This document shows, one piece after another, positions 17,244 through 26,707 of a stretch of 64,000 nt of DNA. Origin of the DNA: Romboutsia ilealis. Lineage in GTDB: Bacteria; Bacillota; Clostridia; Peptostreptococcales; Peptostreptococcaceae. The DNA lies in assembly GCF_900015215.1 (NCBI RefSeq), contig NZ_LN555523.1, forward strand, positions 2,174,381 through 2,238,380, given 5' to 3'. Below the pieces are notes generated by a model that saw only the letters and a program-made list of their open reading frames with translations, did no database searches and had not been told where the DNA came from. Each line of letters starts with the position of its first letter. Within the stretch, counting starts at the first letter, position 1. The translations under genes and the position numbers were made by a program.

Positions 17244-18647
17244 ATGAAAATGTGGGAAAATTTTTTAAAAAAAATAAACAAACCAGTACCTGTATTTGCT
17301 CAAACAACTAAAATTGAAAAAGACAATCCAAGTGAAGACTCTAACTCATCTAAACCTAAAACTACATTTTGTGATGTTGCTGGGCTAGAAGAGGTTAAAG
17401 AAGAATTATTTGAAATAGTAGATTTCATGAAATCTCCAGACAAATATAAAAAAATGGGTGCAAAAATACCAAAAGGAGTATTATTTTACGGTCCTCCTGG
17501 TACAGGTAAAACATTACTTGCATCAGCTGTAGCTGGTGAGACAAACTCTTCATTCTTTAATGTTACCGGATCTGAGTTTGTTGAAAAATACGTTGGTGTA
17601 GGTGCTAAAAGAGTAAGAACTCTTTTTGAGAAAGCTAGAAAAGAAGCTCCAAGCATAATTTTTATAGATGAAATCGATGCAATAGGTGCTAAAAGACAGT
17701 TAGAAAGTAACAATGAAAAGGACCAAACCTTAAATCAGCTTTTAGTTGAAATGGATGGTTTTACTAAAGATTCAAATGTAATTATAATAGGTGCTACCAA
17801 TAGACTTGACTTACTAGATGAAGCTTTACTTAGACCTGGTAGATTCGATAGACATATTCACATAGGTGCCCCTAACTATCATACTAGATATGAAATTTTA
17901 AAAGTTCATACTGATAATAAGCCAATAGATCCTTCTGTAAATTTAGAAGTTTTAGCTAAAAAAACTCATGGATTTAATGGTGCTCATCTTGCTAATATAG
18001 CTAATGAAGCTGCTATTTTCGCTGTAAGAGATAATAGCGATGTAATTACTGAAATTCATTTTGATAAAGCCTTAGAAAGGGTTATTGCTGGGCTCGAATC
18101 AAAGAATTCAACTTTAATCGAAAAGGAAAAGAAAATAGTTTCTTATCACGAAGCTGGACATGCACTAGTCAGTGATTTAGTAGGAATTTCTCCTATACAA
18201 AAGATATCAATAGTTCCGAGAGGACAGGCTTTAGGCTATGTTCTACAATTACCTGATGAAGATAGATACATCTATACTAAAGAAGAGCTTCTTGGAAAAA
18301 TGAAAATACTTCTTGCAGGAAAAGCATCTGAAGAAATTATATTCAATCATAAATCTACTGGAGCGAAGGATGACCTAAAGAAAGTTACCGAAATAGCTAA
18401 CCAGATGGTTTGTGAATATGGAATGAGCGATCTAGGATTTATGACTTTAGATGGAAACAATAAAACATTTTTATCTGAAAAAATACAAGATGAGGCTAAT
18501 AAAATAGTTCAAGATTGTTATAACGAAACATTAGATATATTAAGAAATAACATAAATGACCTACATCTAGTTTCAAATCATTTATTTGAAAACGAAACTA
18601 TGACTCATGAAGAATTAAAATCATTAATAAGAAAAGAAATGTGTTAA
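17244..18647 (+). CDS. FtsH-family AAA+ metalloprotease lacking membrane segments
   Basis: An AAA+ zinc protease of the FtsH family. It has Walker A GPPGTGKT (83-90), Walker [15 protein letters not shown], the second region of homology with [20 protein letters not shown], the catalytic HEAGH (302-306) and the downstream [18 protein letters not shown]. It has about 467 residues. Standard FtsH has 600-680 with two N-terminal membrane helices. Here the first 40 residues are polar, so the protein looks cytosolic. The ATG at 17244 is chosen because GAGGTG lies 7 nt upstream. The ATG at 17238 leaves 1 nt. It is a single gene convergent with thrS. Probably an accessory FtsH rather than the essential one. 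Confidence 0.88.
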   Translation: MKMWENFLKKINKPVPVFAQTTKIEKDNPSEDSNSSKPKTTFCDVAGLEEVKEELFEIVDFMKSPDKYKKMGAKIPKGVLFYGPPGTGKTLLASAVAGETNSSFFNVTGSEFVEKYVGVGAKRVRTLFEKARKEAPSIIFIDEIDAIGAKRQLESNNEKDQTLNQLLVEMDGFTKDSNVIIIGATNRLDLLDEALLRPGRFDRHIHIGAPNYHTRYEILKVHTDNKPIDPSVNLEVLAKKTHGFNGAHLANIANEAAIFAVRDNSDVITEIHFDKALERVIAGLESKNSTLIEKEKKIVSYHEAGHALVSDLVGISPIQKISIVPRGQALGYVLQLPDEDRYIYTKEELLGKMKILLAGKASEEIIFNHKSTGAKDDLKKVTEIANQMVCEYGMSDLGFMTLDGNNKTFLSEKIQDEANKIVQDCYNETLDILRNNINDLHLVSNHLFENETMTHEELKSLIRKEMC

Positions 18648-18652
18648 GATAA

Positions 18653-18687
18653 AAAAAGAGTAATCTATATTTTAGATTACTCTTTTT
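18653..18687. terminator. Bidirectional terminator between the FtsH-like gene and thrS
   Basis: A perfect 15-bp stem AAAAAGAGTAATCTA/TAGATTACTCTTTTT with a 5-nt loop. There is a U-tract on either strand, between convergent genes. Confidence 0.9.
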
Positions 18688-18696
18688 GTTTATACA

Positions 18697-20616
18697 TTAG
18701 TCTTGTATTACATTTTTTCTACTTTCAACTTCTTCAGATACAGTAGTTATAAATTCATCTAAGCTTATACTTCCTACTTCTCCGTTATCTCTTGATCTTA
18801 CAGATACAGTCTTATCAGCAGCTTCTTTTTCCCCTACTATTAACATATAAGGTATCTTTTGAAGCTGAGCTTCTCTTATCTTGAATCCTGTCTTTTCTGC
18901 TCTATCATCTATTTCAACTCTTATTCCTTTATCAAATAAAGCTTTTTTAACTTCATTAGCATAATCATTGTATTTATCTGATATAGGTAATATTCTAACT
19001 TGAGTTGGAGCTAACCAAACTGGGAATTTACCAGCATAATGCTCTATTAATATACCTATGAATCTTTCTATACTACCAAATGCAACTCTGTGTATCATAA
19101 CTGGTCTATGTTTTTCACCATCTTGACCTATATAAGTTATGTCAAATCTTTGAGGTAATTGCATATCTAATTGTATAGTTCCACATTGCCATGTTCTTCC
19201 TAAGCAATCTCTTAGGTGGAAGTCTATCTTAGGACCATAGAATGCTCCATCACCTTCATTTAATATATATGGTAAGTTAAGCTCTTCTAAAGCTTCTCTT
19301 AAACCATTTTCAGCTGCTTCCCACTCTTCATCTGAACCTATTGAGTTTTCAGGTCTAGTTGATAATTCTAAGTGATATTCAAATCCAAAAGTCTTGTAAA
19401 CTCTATCAATTAAATCTACAACACCTTTTATTTGATCTTTTATTTGTTCTGGTAACATGAATATATGTGCATCATCTTGAGTAAACGCTCTAACTCTCAT
19501 AAGTCCATGTAATGCACCTGATAATTCATGTCTATGCACTCTACCAAGTTCTGCAACTTTCATAGGGAATTCTTTATATGAATGTGGCTTAGCGTTGTAA
19601 TATATTAAAGAACCTGGACAATTCATTGGTTTTATAGCAAATTGTTGCTCATCTATATCTACAGTGTACATATTTTCTTTATAATTGTACCAATGTCCTG
19701 AAGTTTCCCATAATTTTTGATTTAGTATTATTGGAGTCTCTATTTCTTGGTATCCATCTTCTCTATGTATTTCTCTCCAGAACTTTAATAATTCGTTCTT
19801 AAGTTCCATACCTTTTGGTAAGAATAATGGGAATCCTGGACCTTCTTCAGGTATAAAGAATAAGTCTAATTCTCTACCTAATTTTCTATGGTCTCTTTTC
19901 TTGGCTTCTTCTAACATGTGTAAGTATTCTTCTAAGTCTTTGTTCTTCTCAAAAGATATACCATATATTCTTTGAAGCATTTTGTTTTTTTCATCTCCAC
20001 GCCAATAAGCTCCAGCTACGCTTAATAATTTAACTGCTTTAACTTTTTTTGTTGAAGGTAAGTGAGGTCCTCTACATAAATCAGTAAAGTCTCCTTGCTT
20101 ATAGAAAGATATTACTTCCCCTTCTGGTAAATCTTCTATAAGTTCTACTTTATATATTTCATTATTTTCTTTTGCCCATGCTAAAGCTTCTTCTCTTGGT
20201 AATTCATATCTTTCAACAGCTATATCTTCCTTAGCTATTTTCTTCATTTCCTTTTCTAATTTTTCTAAATCTTCATTAGTTAATCTATGATCTAAGTCTA
20301 TATCATAGTAGAATCCATTTTCTACAGTTGGTCCTATTGCAAATTTAGCTTCTGGGTATAATCTCTTTATAGCTTGAGCTAATATATGAGCTGATGTATG
20401 TCTGAATACATCTTTTCCTTCTTCATCATCAAACTTGAATAAGTTTAATTCACAATCTCCTTTTACTATATGGTTTAGTCCTACAACTTTTCCATTTACA
20501 GATGCAGCAACTACTGCTCTAGCTAAACCTTCACTTATAGACTTAGCTATGTCCATAACTGAAAGTTCATTTTCGAATTCTCTTACAGATCCATCTTTTA
20601 AAGTAACTTTTATCAT
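18697..20616 (-). CDS. thrS: Threonyl-tRNA synthetase
   Basis: A class II synthetase that charges tRNA-Thr. It has 639 residues in the standard order: TGS domain (1-62), the SAD editing domain with HTSAHILAQA near residue 72, the catalytic core with MNCPGSLIYY, RVHRHELSGALHGLMRVRAF and a CGTIQLDMQLP segment, and the C-terminal anticodon-binding domain. The zinc-binding Cys of the core and the HxxxH of the editing site are present. The start follows AAGGAGGAAATAAA. Regulated by the T-box leader at 20648-20860. Confidence 0.97.
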   Translation of the reverse strand: MIKVTLKDGSVREFENELSVMDIAKSISEGLARAVVAASVNGKVVGLNHIVKGDCELNLFKFDDEEGKDVFRHTSAHILAQAIKRLYPEAKFAIGPTVENGFYYDIDLDHRLTNEDLEKLEKEMKKIAKEDIAVERYELPREEALAWAKENNEIYKVELIEDLPEGEVISFYKQGDFTDLCRGPHLPSTKKVKAVKLLSVAGAYWRGDEKNKMLQRIYGISFEKNKDLEEYLHMLEEAKKRDHRKLGRELDLFFIPEEGPGFPLFLPKGMELKNELLKFWREIHREDGYQEIETPIILNQKLWETSGHWYNYKENMYTVDIDEQQFAIKPMNCPGSLIYYNAKPHSYKEFPMKVAELGRVHRHELSGALHGLMRVRAFTQDDAHIFMLPEQIKDQIKGVVDLIDRVYKTFGFEYHLELSTRPENSIGSDEEWEAAENGLREALEELNLPYILNEGDGAFYGPKIDFHLRDCLGRTWQCGTIQLDMQLPQRFDITYIGQDGEKHRPVMIHRVAFGSIERFIGILIEHYAGKFPVWLAPTQVRILPISDKYNDYANEVKKALFDKGIRVEIDDRAEKTGFKIREAQLQKIPYMLIVGEKEAADKTVSVRSRDNGEVGSISLDEFITTVSEEVESRKNVIQD

Positions 20617-20647
20617 TTTATTTCCTCCTTAATTAATTTTTTATAAT

Positions 20648-20860
20648 AAAAAAACTCATCCCAAATAAATATATTGGGACGAGTATTAATTCGCGGTTCC
20701 ACCCAAGTTGAAGTATTTAAATACTTCCTCTTGATGACTATAAGGTTGTCATCCGAACACTTTCACATTTTATAAATGTTAATAAGTTCAGCTCCAAGCT
20801 AGTTTTCAAATAGTCATATTAAGATAAGCTTCCAGCCTATGACTTATCCTCTCTGATTAA
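20648..20860 (-). promoter_or_regulatory. T-box leader (tRNA-Thr) of thrS
   Basis: The minus strand has AGAGAGGATAAG, GGCTGGAAG and a candidate specifier ACT (Thr) at 20812-20814. The specifier lies 16 nt before GGAG, the same spacing as in the pheS leader. The T-box sequence TGGGTGGAACCGCGA is at 20691-20705. The terminator stem (ACTCGTCCCAA pairing with TTGGGATGAGT) runs into TTTTTTT. Confidence 0.95.
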
Positions 20861-20951
20861 TTGTTTCTATTTTACTCTTCCTTTTCATCGCTATTTTTTA
20901 GTTATTACATTAATTATATCAAATACTTAATTCAGTATCAATAACAATATT

Positions 20952-21554
20952 TTATATAAATATAGTTATTATTCCTTGAACTATCCCTATAAAGAAACCT
21001 AATATAAGTCCTAGTATTTCAATATGTCTTAATTCATTTTTTACAATTTGTAATATTATTATCTCCAATTCATATAAATCTAATTCATTAATTTTGTTTT
21101 CTATTATTTCTTTTATATTTATACGATTACTTGCTTTAGCTATCATTTCTTCACATAATTCATCTATGCCTTCTCTTATTTCATCTTCGATTATTTCAGA
21201 AATATAATTTTGAACTAAACTTCTTATTGTACTAGGAATAAGCACCATCTTTTCATTAAGTATTAGCTTTATTTTTACTTTTATGTAATCAATTATATAT
21301 TCTTTATCTTGCTCCGTTACTAGATTATTAGTTATTTCATCAATAGATAAAAACTGCTCTTCTACTATTCTTCCTATATTAATAGCAATCTCTTTTTTTC
21401 TCTTTGGTATCATTCCAATTATCTCTATATTAAATATCGGTACTTTTATTGGATTTATTGGTCTAAATATCAATTTTATAGCTATTACATTAGTTATATA
21501 CCCGATTAAACCTCCTATAATAGCTAAAATCAATATCCTAATTATATTATTCAT
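20952..21554 (-). CDS. DUF445 family membrane protein
   Basis: 200 residues with an N-terminal membrane helix (about 5-28, IIGGLIGYITNVIAIKLIF), a long charged helical middle and a C-terminal membrane helix (about 178-199). The NVIAIKLIFRP and GMIPKRKKEIA segments are the recognisable part of DUF445 (YheB-like). Function unknown in the family; some members relate to spore or envelope structure. The start follows AAAGGAGATTTTAGC. It lies 120 bp downstream of the YtxC-like gene. Confidence 0.75.
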   Translation of the reverse strand: MNNIIRILILAIIGGLIGYITNVIAIKLIFRPINPIKVPIFNIEIIGMIPKRKKEIAINIGRIVEEQFLSIDEITNNLVTEQDKEYIIDYIKVKIKLILNEKMVLIPSTIRSLVQNYISEIIEDEIREGIDELCEEMIAKASNRINIKEIIENKINELDLYELEIIILQIVKNELRHIEILGLILGFFIGIVQGIITIFI

Positions 21555-21676
21555 GCTAAAATCTCCTTTAATTAGATATCAGTTTACAATTAATTATAAA
21601 TATAATATACCATTAAAAAAGTAATTTTTCTAACTATATATTTTATATCTTTATAATTAGTTAGTTTAGCATGAAA

Positions 21677-22477
21677 TTAGTTTCTATTAATATATGTTAC
21701 TTTATCACCAAATATCGATTTAATTATTTCTATAATTTCTTTAGAAGAATTGTTATTTACGGAATCTATTATTTCTATTTTACCTGGACATAGAGTAAGA
21801 AGATTACTCATCAAAAAGTCTTCATAATTTAAATTTTCTTCTATAACCATGTTCATTATTTCTTCATCATTTATACTATCAATTTCATTGCCATCCTTAT
21901 CATAAAGTATAAATGAATTATCTTCTTTTATATGTATTCTTAAAAGTTCTAATTTTTCTTGCTGAATATCTACAAAATATTTAAGTATATTAATAAACTC
22001 ATCTTGATCCTTTTTTATGAAATATTCTTCCCATGCTAAATCTACTATAGTTGATATATAATTATTAAATTCTTTCATTCTAAATTTCACAAAACCTTCT
22101 ATATTTATGTAATCTTCATTTAATATATAATCGTATATTTTATTATATAAAGATTTCTTTATTATAAAATATTTCTCTTTAAACAAATTCAATGCACACA
22201 TATATATCTTTTGAATTTCTTCGCTAGATTCAAAACTATATTTTTTTAGGACATACTTTCTAAGAAATTTATTTTCCATTATGTCAATTATCAAATCAGC
22301 TATTTCTTCTACGATTTCTTCATTATATATTCTATCTTTACTATTATTTTTTAGTACTACCTCTATATAATCTTTATTGTAAGTATATTCTTTTTCAAGT
22401 TTACGGTTAGTTAATAACTTTTTTACAGATATCTCATCTTGTTTATTTAAACTTAAATAAATATCTTTATTGGTCAT
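21677..22477 (-). CDS. YtxC-like sporulation protein
   Basis: 266 residues, with no signal peptide and no membrane segment. The length and pattern fit the YtxC family: an acidic helical N-terminal half, then YISTIVDLAWEEYFIKKDQD, and a C-terminal LTLCPGKIEIID. This family is found in spore formers, often beside thrS, and has no assigned biochemical role. The neighbouring thrS and the sporulation gene sleC in this window agree with that assignment. The start follows GAAGGGAGGGATAAAA. Identification is by recognition of the family pattern, so only moderately sure. Confidence 0.65.
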   Translation of the reverse strand: MTNKDIYLSLNKQDEISVKKLLTNRKLEKEYTYNKDYIEVVLKNNSKDRIYNEEIVEEIADLIIDIMENKFLRKYVLKKYSFESSEEIQKIYMCALNLFKEKYFIIKKSLYNKIYDYILNEDYINIEGFVKFRMKEFNNYISTIVDLAWEEYFIKKDQDEFINILKYFVDIQQEKLELLRIHIKEDNSFILYDKDGNEIDSINDEEIMNMVIEENLNYEDFLMSNLLTLCPGKIEIIDSVNNNSSKEIIEIIKSIFGDKVTYINRN

Positions 22478-22842
22478 TTTTATCCCTCCCTTCTAATATC
22501 TAGTAAAAGTATCAAAATAAAATTCTTCTACTTTTATTATTTCTCTATATAAAGTTTTAATTCATTTTATAAACGACACCGAATGCCATTACCTTACATT
22601 TAATTATCATCTCAGTCTACAGTATAGAAAGCTAAACTTAATTAATATCTCTATTCATGAATTACTCTTCATATAAAACGCTGAATAAGTATATACATAT
22701 TTATATAAACTTTAATTCTAACTATAATACTATATTTTTATAAAATTAATTACTGATTATCTACATTATATATATTCTAAATAAAAATATTTAATAGTAA
22801 TAAATTATATTTATATACTCTTTATAATGAATTATCATAAAA
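22478..22842. other. AT-rich intergenic stretch without recognisable gene
   Basis: About 365 bases between the YtxC-like gene and the terminator of the ABC importer. It must contain the ytxC promoter. No ORF with a ribosome site, RNA gene or repeat of the dispersed family was seen. The part at 22565-22640 is less AT-rich than the rest, but I could not assign it. Confidence 0.5.
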
Positions 22843-22869
22843 AAAATGATAGCTTAAAGCTATCATTTT
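22843..22869 (-). terminator. Terminator of the nucleoside importer operon
   Basis: A 13-bp perfect stem AAAATGATAGCTT/AAGCTATCATTTT directly at the stop codon of the last permease gene. It runs into TTTTTTTATG on the minus strand. Confidence 0.88.
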
Positions 22870-23805
22870 CTATCTTTCACCTTTTTTATATGGATTTCCA
22901 AGAGCTGCCGGAGCCTTAGAACTCTTAACAAATAGTATTAATACTATTAATGTCATTATATAAGGTATCATTGATAATAAGTTTTCATTTATGCTAAATG
23001 GTAATTCTGGGTTTCCAAAGTAAACAGATAATGCCGTTGAGAAACCAAATAATAAACATGCTACCATTGCCCATTGTGGTCTCCATTTACCGAATATTAC
23101 AGCAGCCATAGCTATATACCCTTGTCCTGATATTAATGTAGGTCTGAATGAAGAAACAACAGCTAAACTCATTGATGCACCACCTAATCCTGCTAATATA
23201 CCTGATATTATAACTGCTGCATATCTAGTCTTTGCTACGCTTATACCTAATGTATCTGCTGCACCTGGATGTTCTCCAACCGCTCTTATTCTAAGTCCGA
23301 ATTTAGTTTTATATAATACATACCATGCAACAGCAACTAATATAAATACTAGAAAAACTGTAGCATATGCATTGAATATTGTATCTAATATTCCTCCTGA
23401 TGGGAATAAACCATTTAACGGTCTTGGTATTTTATTTTCCATTGGTATTGTTGGTGTCATAGTTGCACCATCAAACATTATCTTAGATGCAAATAATGCA
23501 ACCCCAGGAGCTAATAGATTTATTGCAACTCCTGATATAGTATGGTCTGCATTAAAAGTTACAGTTGCTAATGCATGAATTAAAGCAAATAAACCTCCAG
23601 CTAAACCACCTATTATAAATGCTAACCATGGATTACCTAGCATATATCCTGCTGCAGCACCTGCAAAAGCACCTATAGTCATCATACCTTCTATACCTAT
23701 GTTCACTATACCTGAATTCTCTGAAAATACTCCACCTAATGCCGCAAATATAAGGGGTGTAGAGTACATCAAAGTTGTACTAATAATTAAAGCTATATCT
23801 TGCAT
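22870..23805 (-). CDS. BMP-type (nucleoside) ABC transporter permease, second subunit
   Basis: A 311-residue inner-membrane permease of the BPD_transp_2 (LivHM-like) family. It has 8-10 hydrophobic helices and GIVNIGIEGMMTIGAF near residue 32, which is highly typical of NupQ/YufQ-type subunits. Its ATG overlaps the stop codon of the first permease gene (TAATG), which indicates translational coupling. With the two upstream genes and the BMP lipoprotein it forms a guanosine/purine nucleoside importer, by family knowledge. The substrate is not provable from sequence. Confidence 0.9.
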   Translation of the reverse strand: MQDIALIISTTLMYSTPLIFAALGGVFSENSGIVNIGIEGMMTIGAFAGAAAGYMLGNPWLAFIIGGLAGGLFALIHALATVTFNADHTISGVAINLLAPGVALFASKIMFDGATMTPTIPMENKIPRPLNGLFPSGGILDTIFNAYATVFLVFILVAVAWYVLYKTKFGLRIRAVGEHPGAADTLGISVAKTRYAAVIISGILAGLGGASMSLAVVSSFRPTLISGQGYIAMAAVIFGKWRPQWAMVACLLFGFSTALSVYFGNPELPFSINENLLSMIPYIMTLIVLILFVKSSKAPAALGNPYKKGER

Positions 23806-24896
23806 TATGCATTACCCCCTTTATTTTTTTTCTCTCTGAATTTTATATATAACATTCTTAATACATTGCTTAAAGCTATGAAGTATACTATAGAACCTAT
23901 AACTATATTTACTACTTCAGAAGGAGCTCCTACAGCTTGCATCTTAGTTCCGCCGTATTTAAATGCTCCAAATAGCAATCCTGAGAATATAACTCCAATA
24001 GGATTACTGTTCGCTATTAATGCGACAGCTATACCATCAAATCCATATCCTTCTGGAGCTGCTAATATAGTAATATTTTGAGCTACACCCATTACTTGTA
24101 TTGCTCCTGCTGCTGCTGAAAGTATACCTGCTATAGCCATAGATTTTAATATAGATTTATTAACATCTATTCCACCATATTCTGCTCCAAACTTATTGTG
24201 TCCAACACCTCTTAATTCGAATCCTAGAGTAGTTTTAAATAATATAAATGCTATTACTAAAATAAATACTATTGATATAACTATACCCCAGTTAACCTTT
24301 GTAGCTGGCCCTACTAAATCTGTTAACCAGTGTATACCTATAGTCGCTGAATCATGTATACTAACTGATGCTTCACTATTTGGTTTAGCTAACCATGTAT
24401 TTTTTATTGCAAAGTTACTTAAGTAAAATGCTATCCAGTTAAGCATTATCGCCGCTATAACTTCATTTATTCCAAATTTAGATTTTAACCATCCTGCAAA
24501 TCCACCCCATATAGCTCCACCTAAGCAAGCCATTAAAAGCGTAAGTGGTATATGTATTATTGCAGGTAATTGTATTACAGAACCAACCATAGTTGCAACT
24601 AAAGCACCTATTATAAACTGTCCTTCTGCACCTATATTAAATAACCCTGTTTTAAATGCAAAGGCAATAGATAAACCAGTTAATATAAGTGGTGTTGACC
24701 TTATTATAACCCAGGCGATATACTTAGGCTTACCAAATATACCTTCTATCATCGCTGAGTATGCTTGTATAGGATCTCTTCCTGCTATCAATAATGCTAT
24801 CGCTCCAACTAATAAACCTAAAACTATGGATATTAAGGAGAATAAGATAGTATTATCAACTAAAGAAAATTTCTTTTTACTCGCTTTACTACTCAT
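23805..24896 (-). CDS. BMP-type (nucleoside) ABC transporter permease, first subunit
   Basis: A 363-residue membrane permease of the NupP/YufP type. A cytosolic N-terminus of about 15 residues is followed by about 9-10 hydrophobic segments. The hallmarks are KTGLFNIGAEGQFIIGALVA and PEGYGFDGIAVALIA. The start is placed at the ATG at 24896, because GGAGGTGAAGATA precedes it. The GTG at 24905 lies inside that ribosome site. The start overlaps the end of the ATPase gene by 8 bp, as in a coupled operon. Confidence 0.9.
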   Translation of the reverse strand: MSSKASKKKFSLVDNTILFSLISIVLGLLVGAIALLIAGRDPIQAYSAMIEGIFGKPKYIAWVIIRSTPLILTGLSIAFAFKTGLFNIGAEGQFIIGALVATMVGSVIQLPAIIHIPLTLLMACLGGAIWGGFAGWLKSKFGINEVIAAIMLNWIAFYLSNFAIKNTWLAKPNSEASVSIHDSATIGIHWLTDLVGPATKVNWGIVISIVFILVIAFILFKTTLGFELRGVGHNKFGAEYGGIDVNKSILKSMAIAGILSAAAGAIQVMGVAQNITILAAPEGYGFDGIAVALIANSNPIGVIFSGLLFGAFKYGGTKMQAVGAPSEVVNIVIGSIVYFIALSNVLRMLYIKFREKKNKGGNA

Positions 24897-26457
24897 TATC
24901 TTCACCTCCTGCCATCATTAAACCTAACATATTTTCGTCTGCATCTTTCGCATCGACAATTCCTACTATTTTTCCTTCATATATAACTGCTATTCTATCT
25001 GATACATTCATAACTTCATCTAATTCTAATGAAACTAATAATACAGCATTTCCTTCATCTCTTTGCTTTACTAAGGCTTGATGAACGAATTCTATTGCTC
25101 CAACGTCAAGACCTCTTGTTGGTTGCGTAGCTATAAGTAATTGAGGTTCTCCAGTAGCCTTTCTTGCCGTTTCTATATTATCAACTTCTCTACCTATTAT
25201 TATCTTTTGTTGGTTACCACCTGATAAGGCTCTTGATTTAACAGTATGATCTGTAGGTCTTACGTCAAATCTTTCTATTATTTTATCAGCATACTCTTCT
25301 ATAGCATGTTTATTTAATATTCCATTTTTAGAGAATCTTGGATCCTTATAGTTTTGTAAAACTGTGTTTTCTGCAACAGTAAAATCTAATATCAATCCTC
25401 TTTTATGTCTATCTTCTGGAATATTTTTTATACCATTGTTAAATATTTCCTTTGGCTTTTTGTTAAGTAATTCCCTTGAATTTACTTTTATACTTCCACT
25501 TTCTGCTTTTCTAAGACCTGTTAACACTTCTACTAACTCTGATTGCCCATTTCCGTCTATACCTGCGATACCTAATATCTCTCCAGCCTTAACCTCTAAT
25601 GATAATCCATCTACCACAGATACTTTTCTACTATCCTTTACTAGTAAGTCTTTTATTTCTAGTACATTTGATGTTGGTTTTGCTTCTTTTTTATCAACTT
25701 TGAAATTAACTTCTCTACCAACCATCATCGCTGCTAACTCATCTTCAGTTGTCTCAGACACTTTCACAGTATCTATGTACTTACCTCTTCTAATTATTGT
25801 ACAATAATCCGCAGCTGCTTTTATTTCTTTTAATTTGTGAGTTATTATTATTACAGACTTACCTTCTTTAGTTAAGTTTCTTATAATTTGTATAAGTTCT
25901 TCTATCTCTTGTGGAGTAAGAACTGCTGTAGGCTCATCTAGTATTAATATTTCTGCACCTCTATATAAAGCTTTTAGTATTTCTACTCTTTGTTGCATAC
26001 CAACACTTATATCTTCTATTTTTGCATTAGGATCAACATATAATCCGTATTTTTCTGATATAGCTTTAACATCTTCAATAGCTTTATTTATATCAATTGA
26101 ACCAAGACCTTTTGTAGGTTCAACTCCTAATATTATGTTTTGTGCTACAGTGAAAGGTTGCACTAACATAAAGTGCTGATGAACCATACCTATTCCGTTT
26201 GCTATCGCAACATTAGGATTATCCATATTAACTAGTTTTTCATTAATGTAAATTTCTCCAGATGTTTGCTGATATAAACCATATAGTATATTCATTAAAG
26301 TAGACTTTCCTGCACCGTTCTCTCCTAAAAGAGCATGTACTTCACCTTTATGTACAGTCAAATCTATGTTATCATTCGCAACAAAGCTTCCGAACTTTTT
26401 AGTTATTTTCTTCATTTCTACGACTTTTTGACTGTAGTTGATATTACTATTATTCAT
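24889..26457 (-). CDS. BMP-type (nucleoside) ABC transporter ATPase, two NBDs
   Basis: A 522-residue ATPase with two fused nucleotide-binding domains, as in NupO/YufO and sugar RbsA-type proteins. NBD1 has LLGENGAGKSTLMNILYG (Walker A), ISVGMQQRVEILKAL (signature) and ILILDEPTAVLTPQE. NBD2 has GIDGNGQSELVEVLTG, ALSGGNQQKIIIGREV and QPTRGLDVGAI; its Walker A is the degenerate GNGQSE form usual for the second domain. It energises uptake of nucleosides through the two permeases. A terminator-like hairpin (26658-26693) separates it from the lipoprotein gene. Confidence 0.92.
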   Translation of the reverse strand: MNNSNINYSQKVVEMKKITKKFGSFVANDNIDLTVHKGEVHALLGENGAGKSTLMNILYGLYQQTSGEIYINEKLVNMDNPNVAIANGIGMVHQHFMLVQPFTVAQNIILGVEPTKGLGSIDINKAIEDVKAISEKYGLYVDPNAKIEDISVGMQQRVEILKALYRGAEILILDEPTAVLTPQEIEELIQIIRNLTKEGKSVIIITHKLKEIKAAADYCTIIRRGKYIDTVKVSETTEDELAAMMVGREVNFKVDKKEAKPTSNVLEIKDLLVKDSRKVSVVDGLSLEVKAGEILGIAGIDGNGQSELVEVLTGLRKAESGSIKVNSRELLNKKPKEIFNNGIKNIPEDRHKRGLILDFTVAENTVLQNYKDPRFSKNGILNKHAIEEYADKIIERFDVRPTDHTVKSRALSGGNQQKIIIGREVDNIETARKATGEPQLLIATQPTRGLDVGAIEFVHQALVKQRDEGNAVLLVSLELDEVMNVSDRIAVIYEGKIVGIVDAKDADENMLGLMMAGGEDNE

Positions 26458-26657
26458 CGCTCTTTATTATCCTCCTTATTAAAAATTATCAGCTTCTTTA
26501 TTATACTAAAATACGACTAACATAACAAACTTTTTGTTTTAATTTATTGTTTTAATTTGTTTTTTTGTGTATCATGATAAATTTTTATAAAATATTAATA
26601 TATTTTATATTATTCTTTCCAAAATCTATTAAAATATTTTAAATACGTAATACATTT

Positions 26658-26693
26658 AAAAAGACTATCTCTTTCAATGAAGATAGTCTTTTT
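26658..26693 (-). terminator. Intra-operon terminator between BMP lipoprotein and ATPase genes
   Basis: A 13-bp stem AAAAAGACTATCT/AGATAGTCTTTTT with a 10-nt loop, 15 bases after the lipoprotein stop. Partial read-through would give more binding protein than transporter. Confidence 0.8.
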
Positions 26694-26707
26694 ATACTTA
26701 ATTTTTA

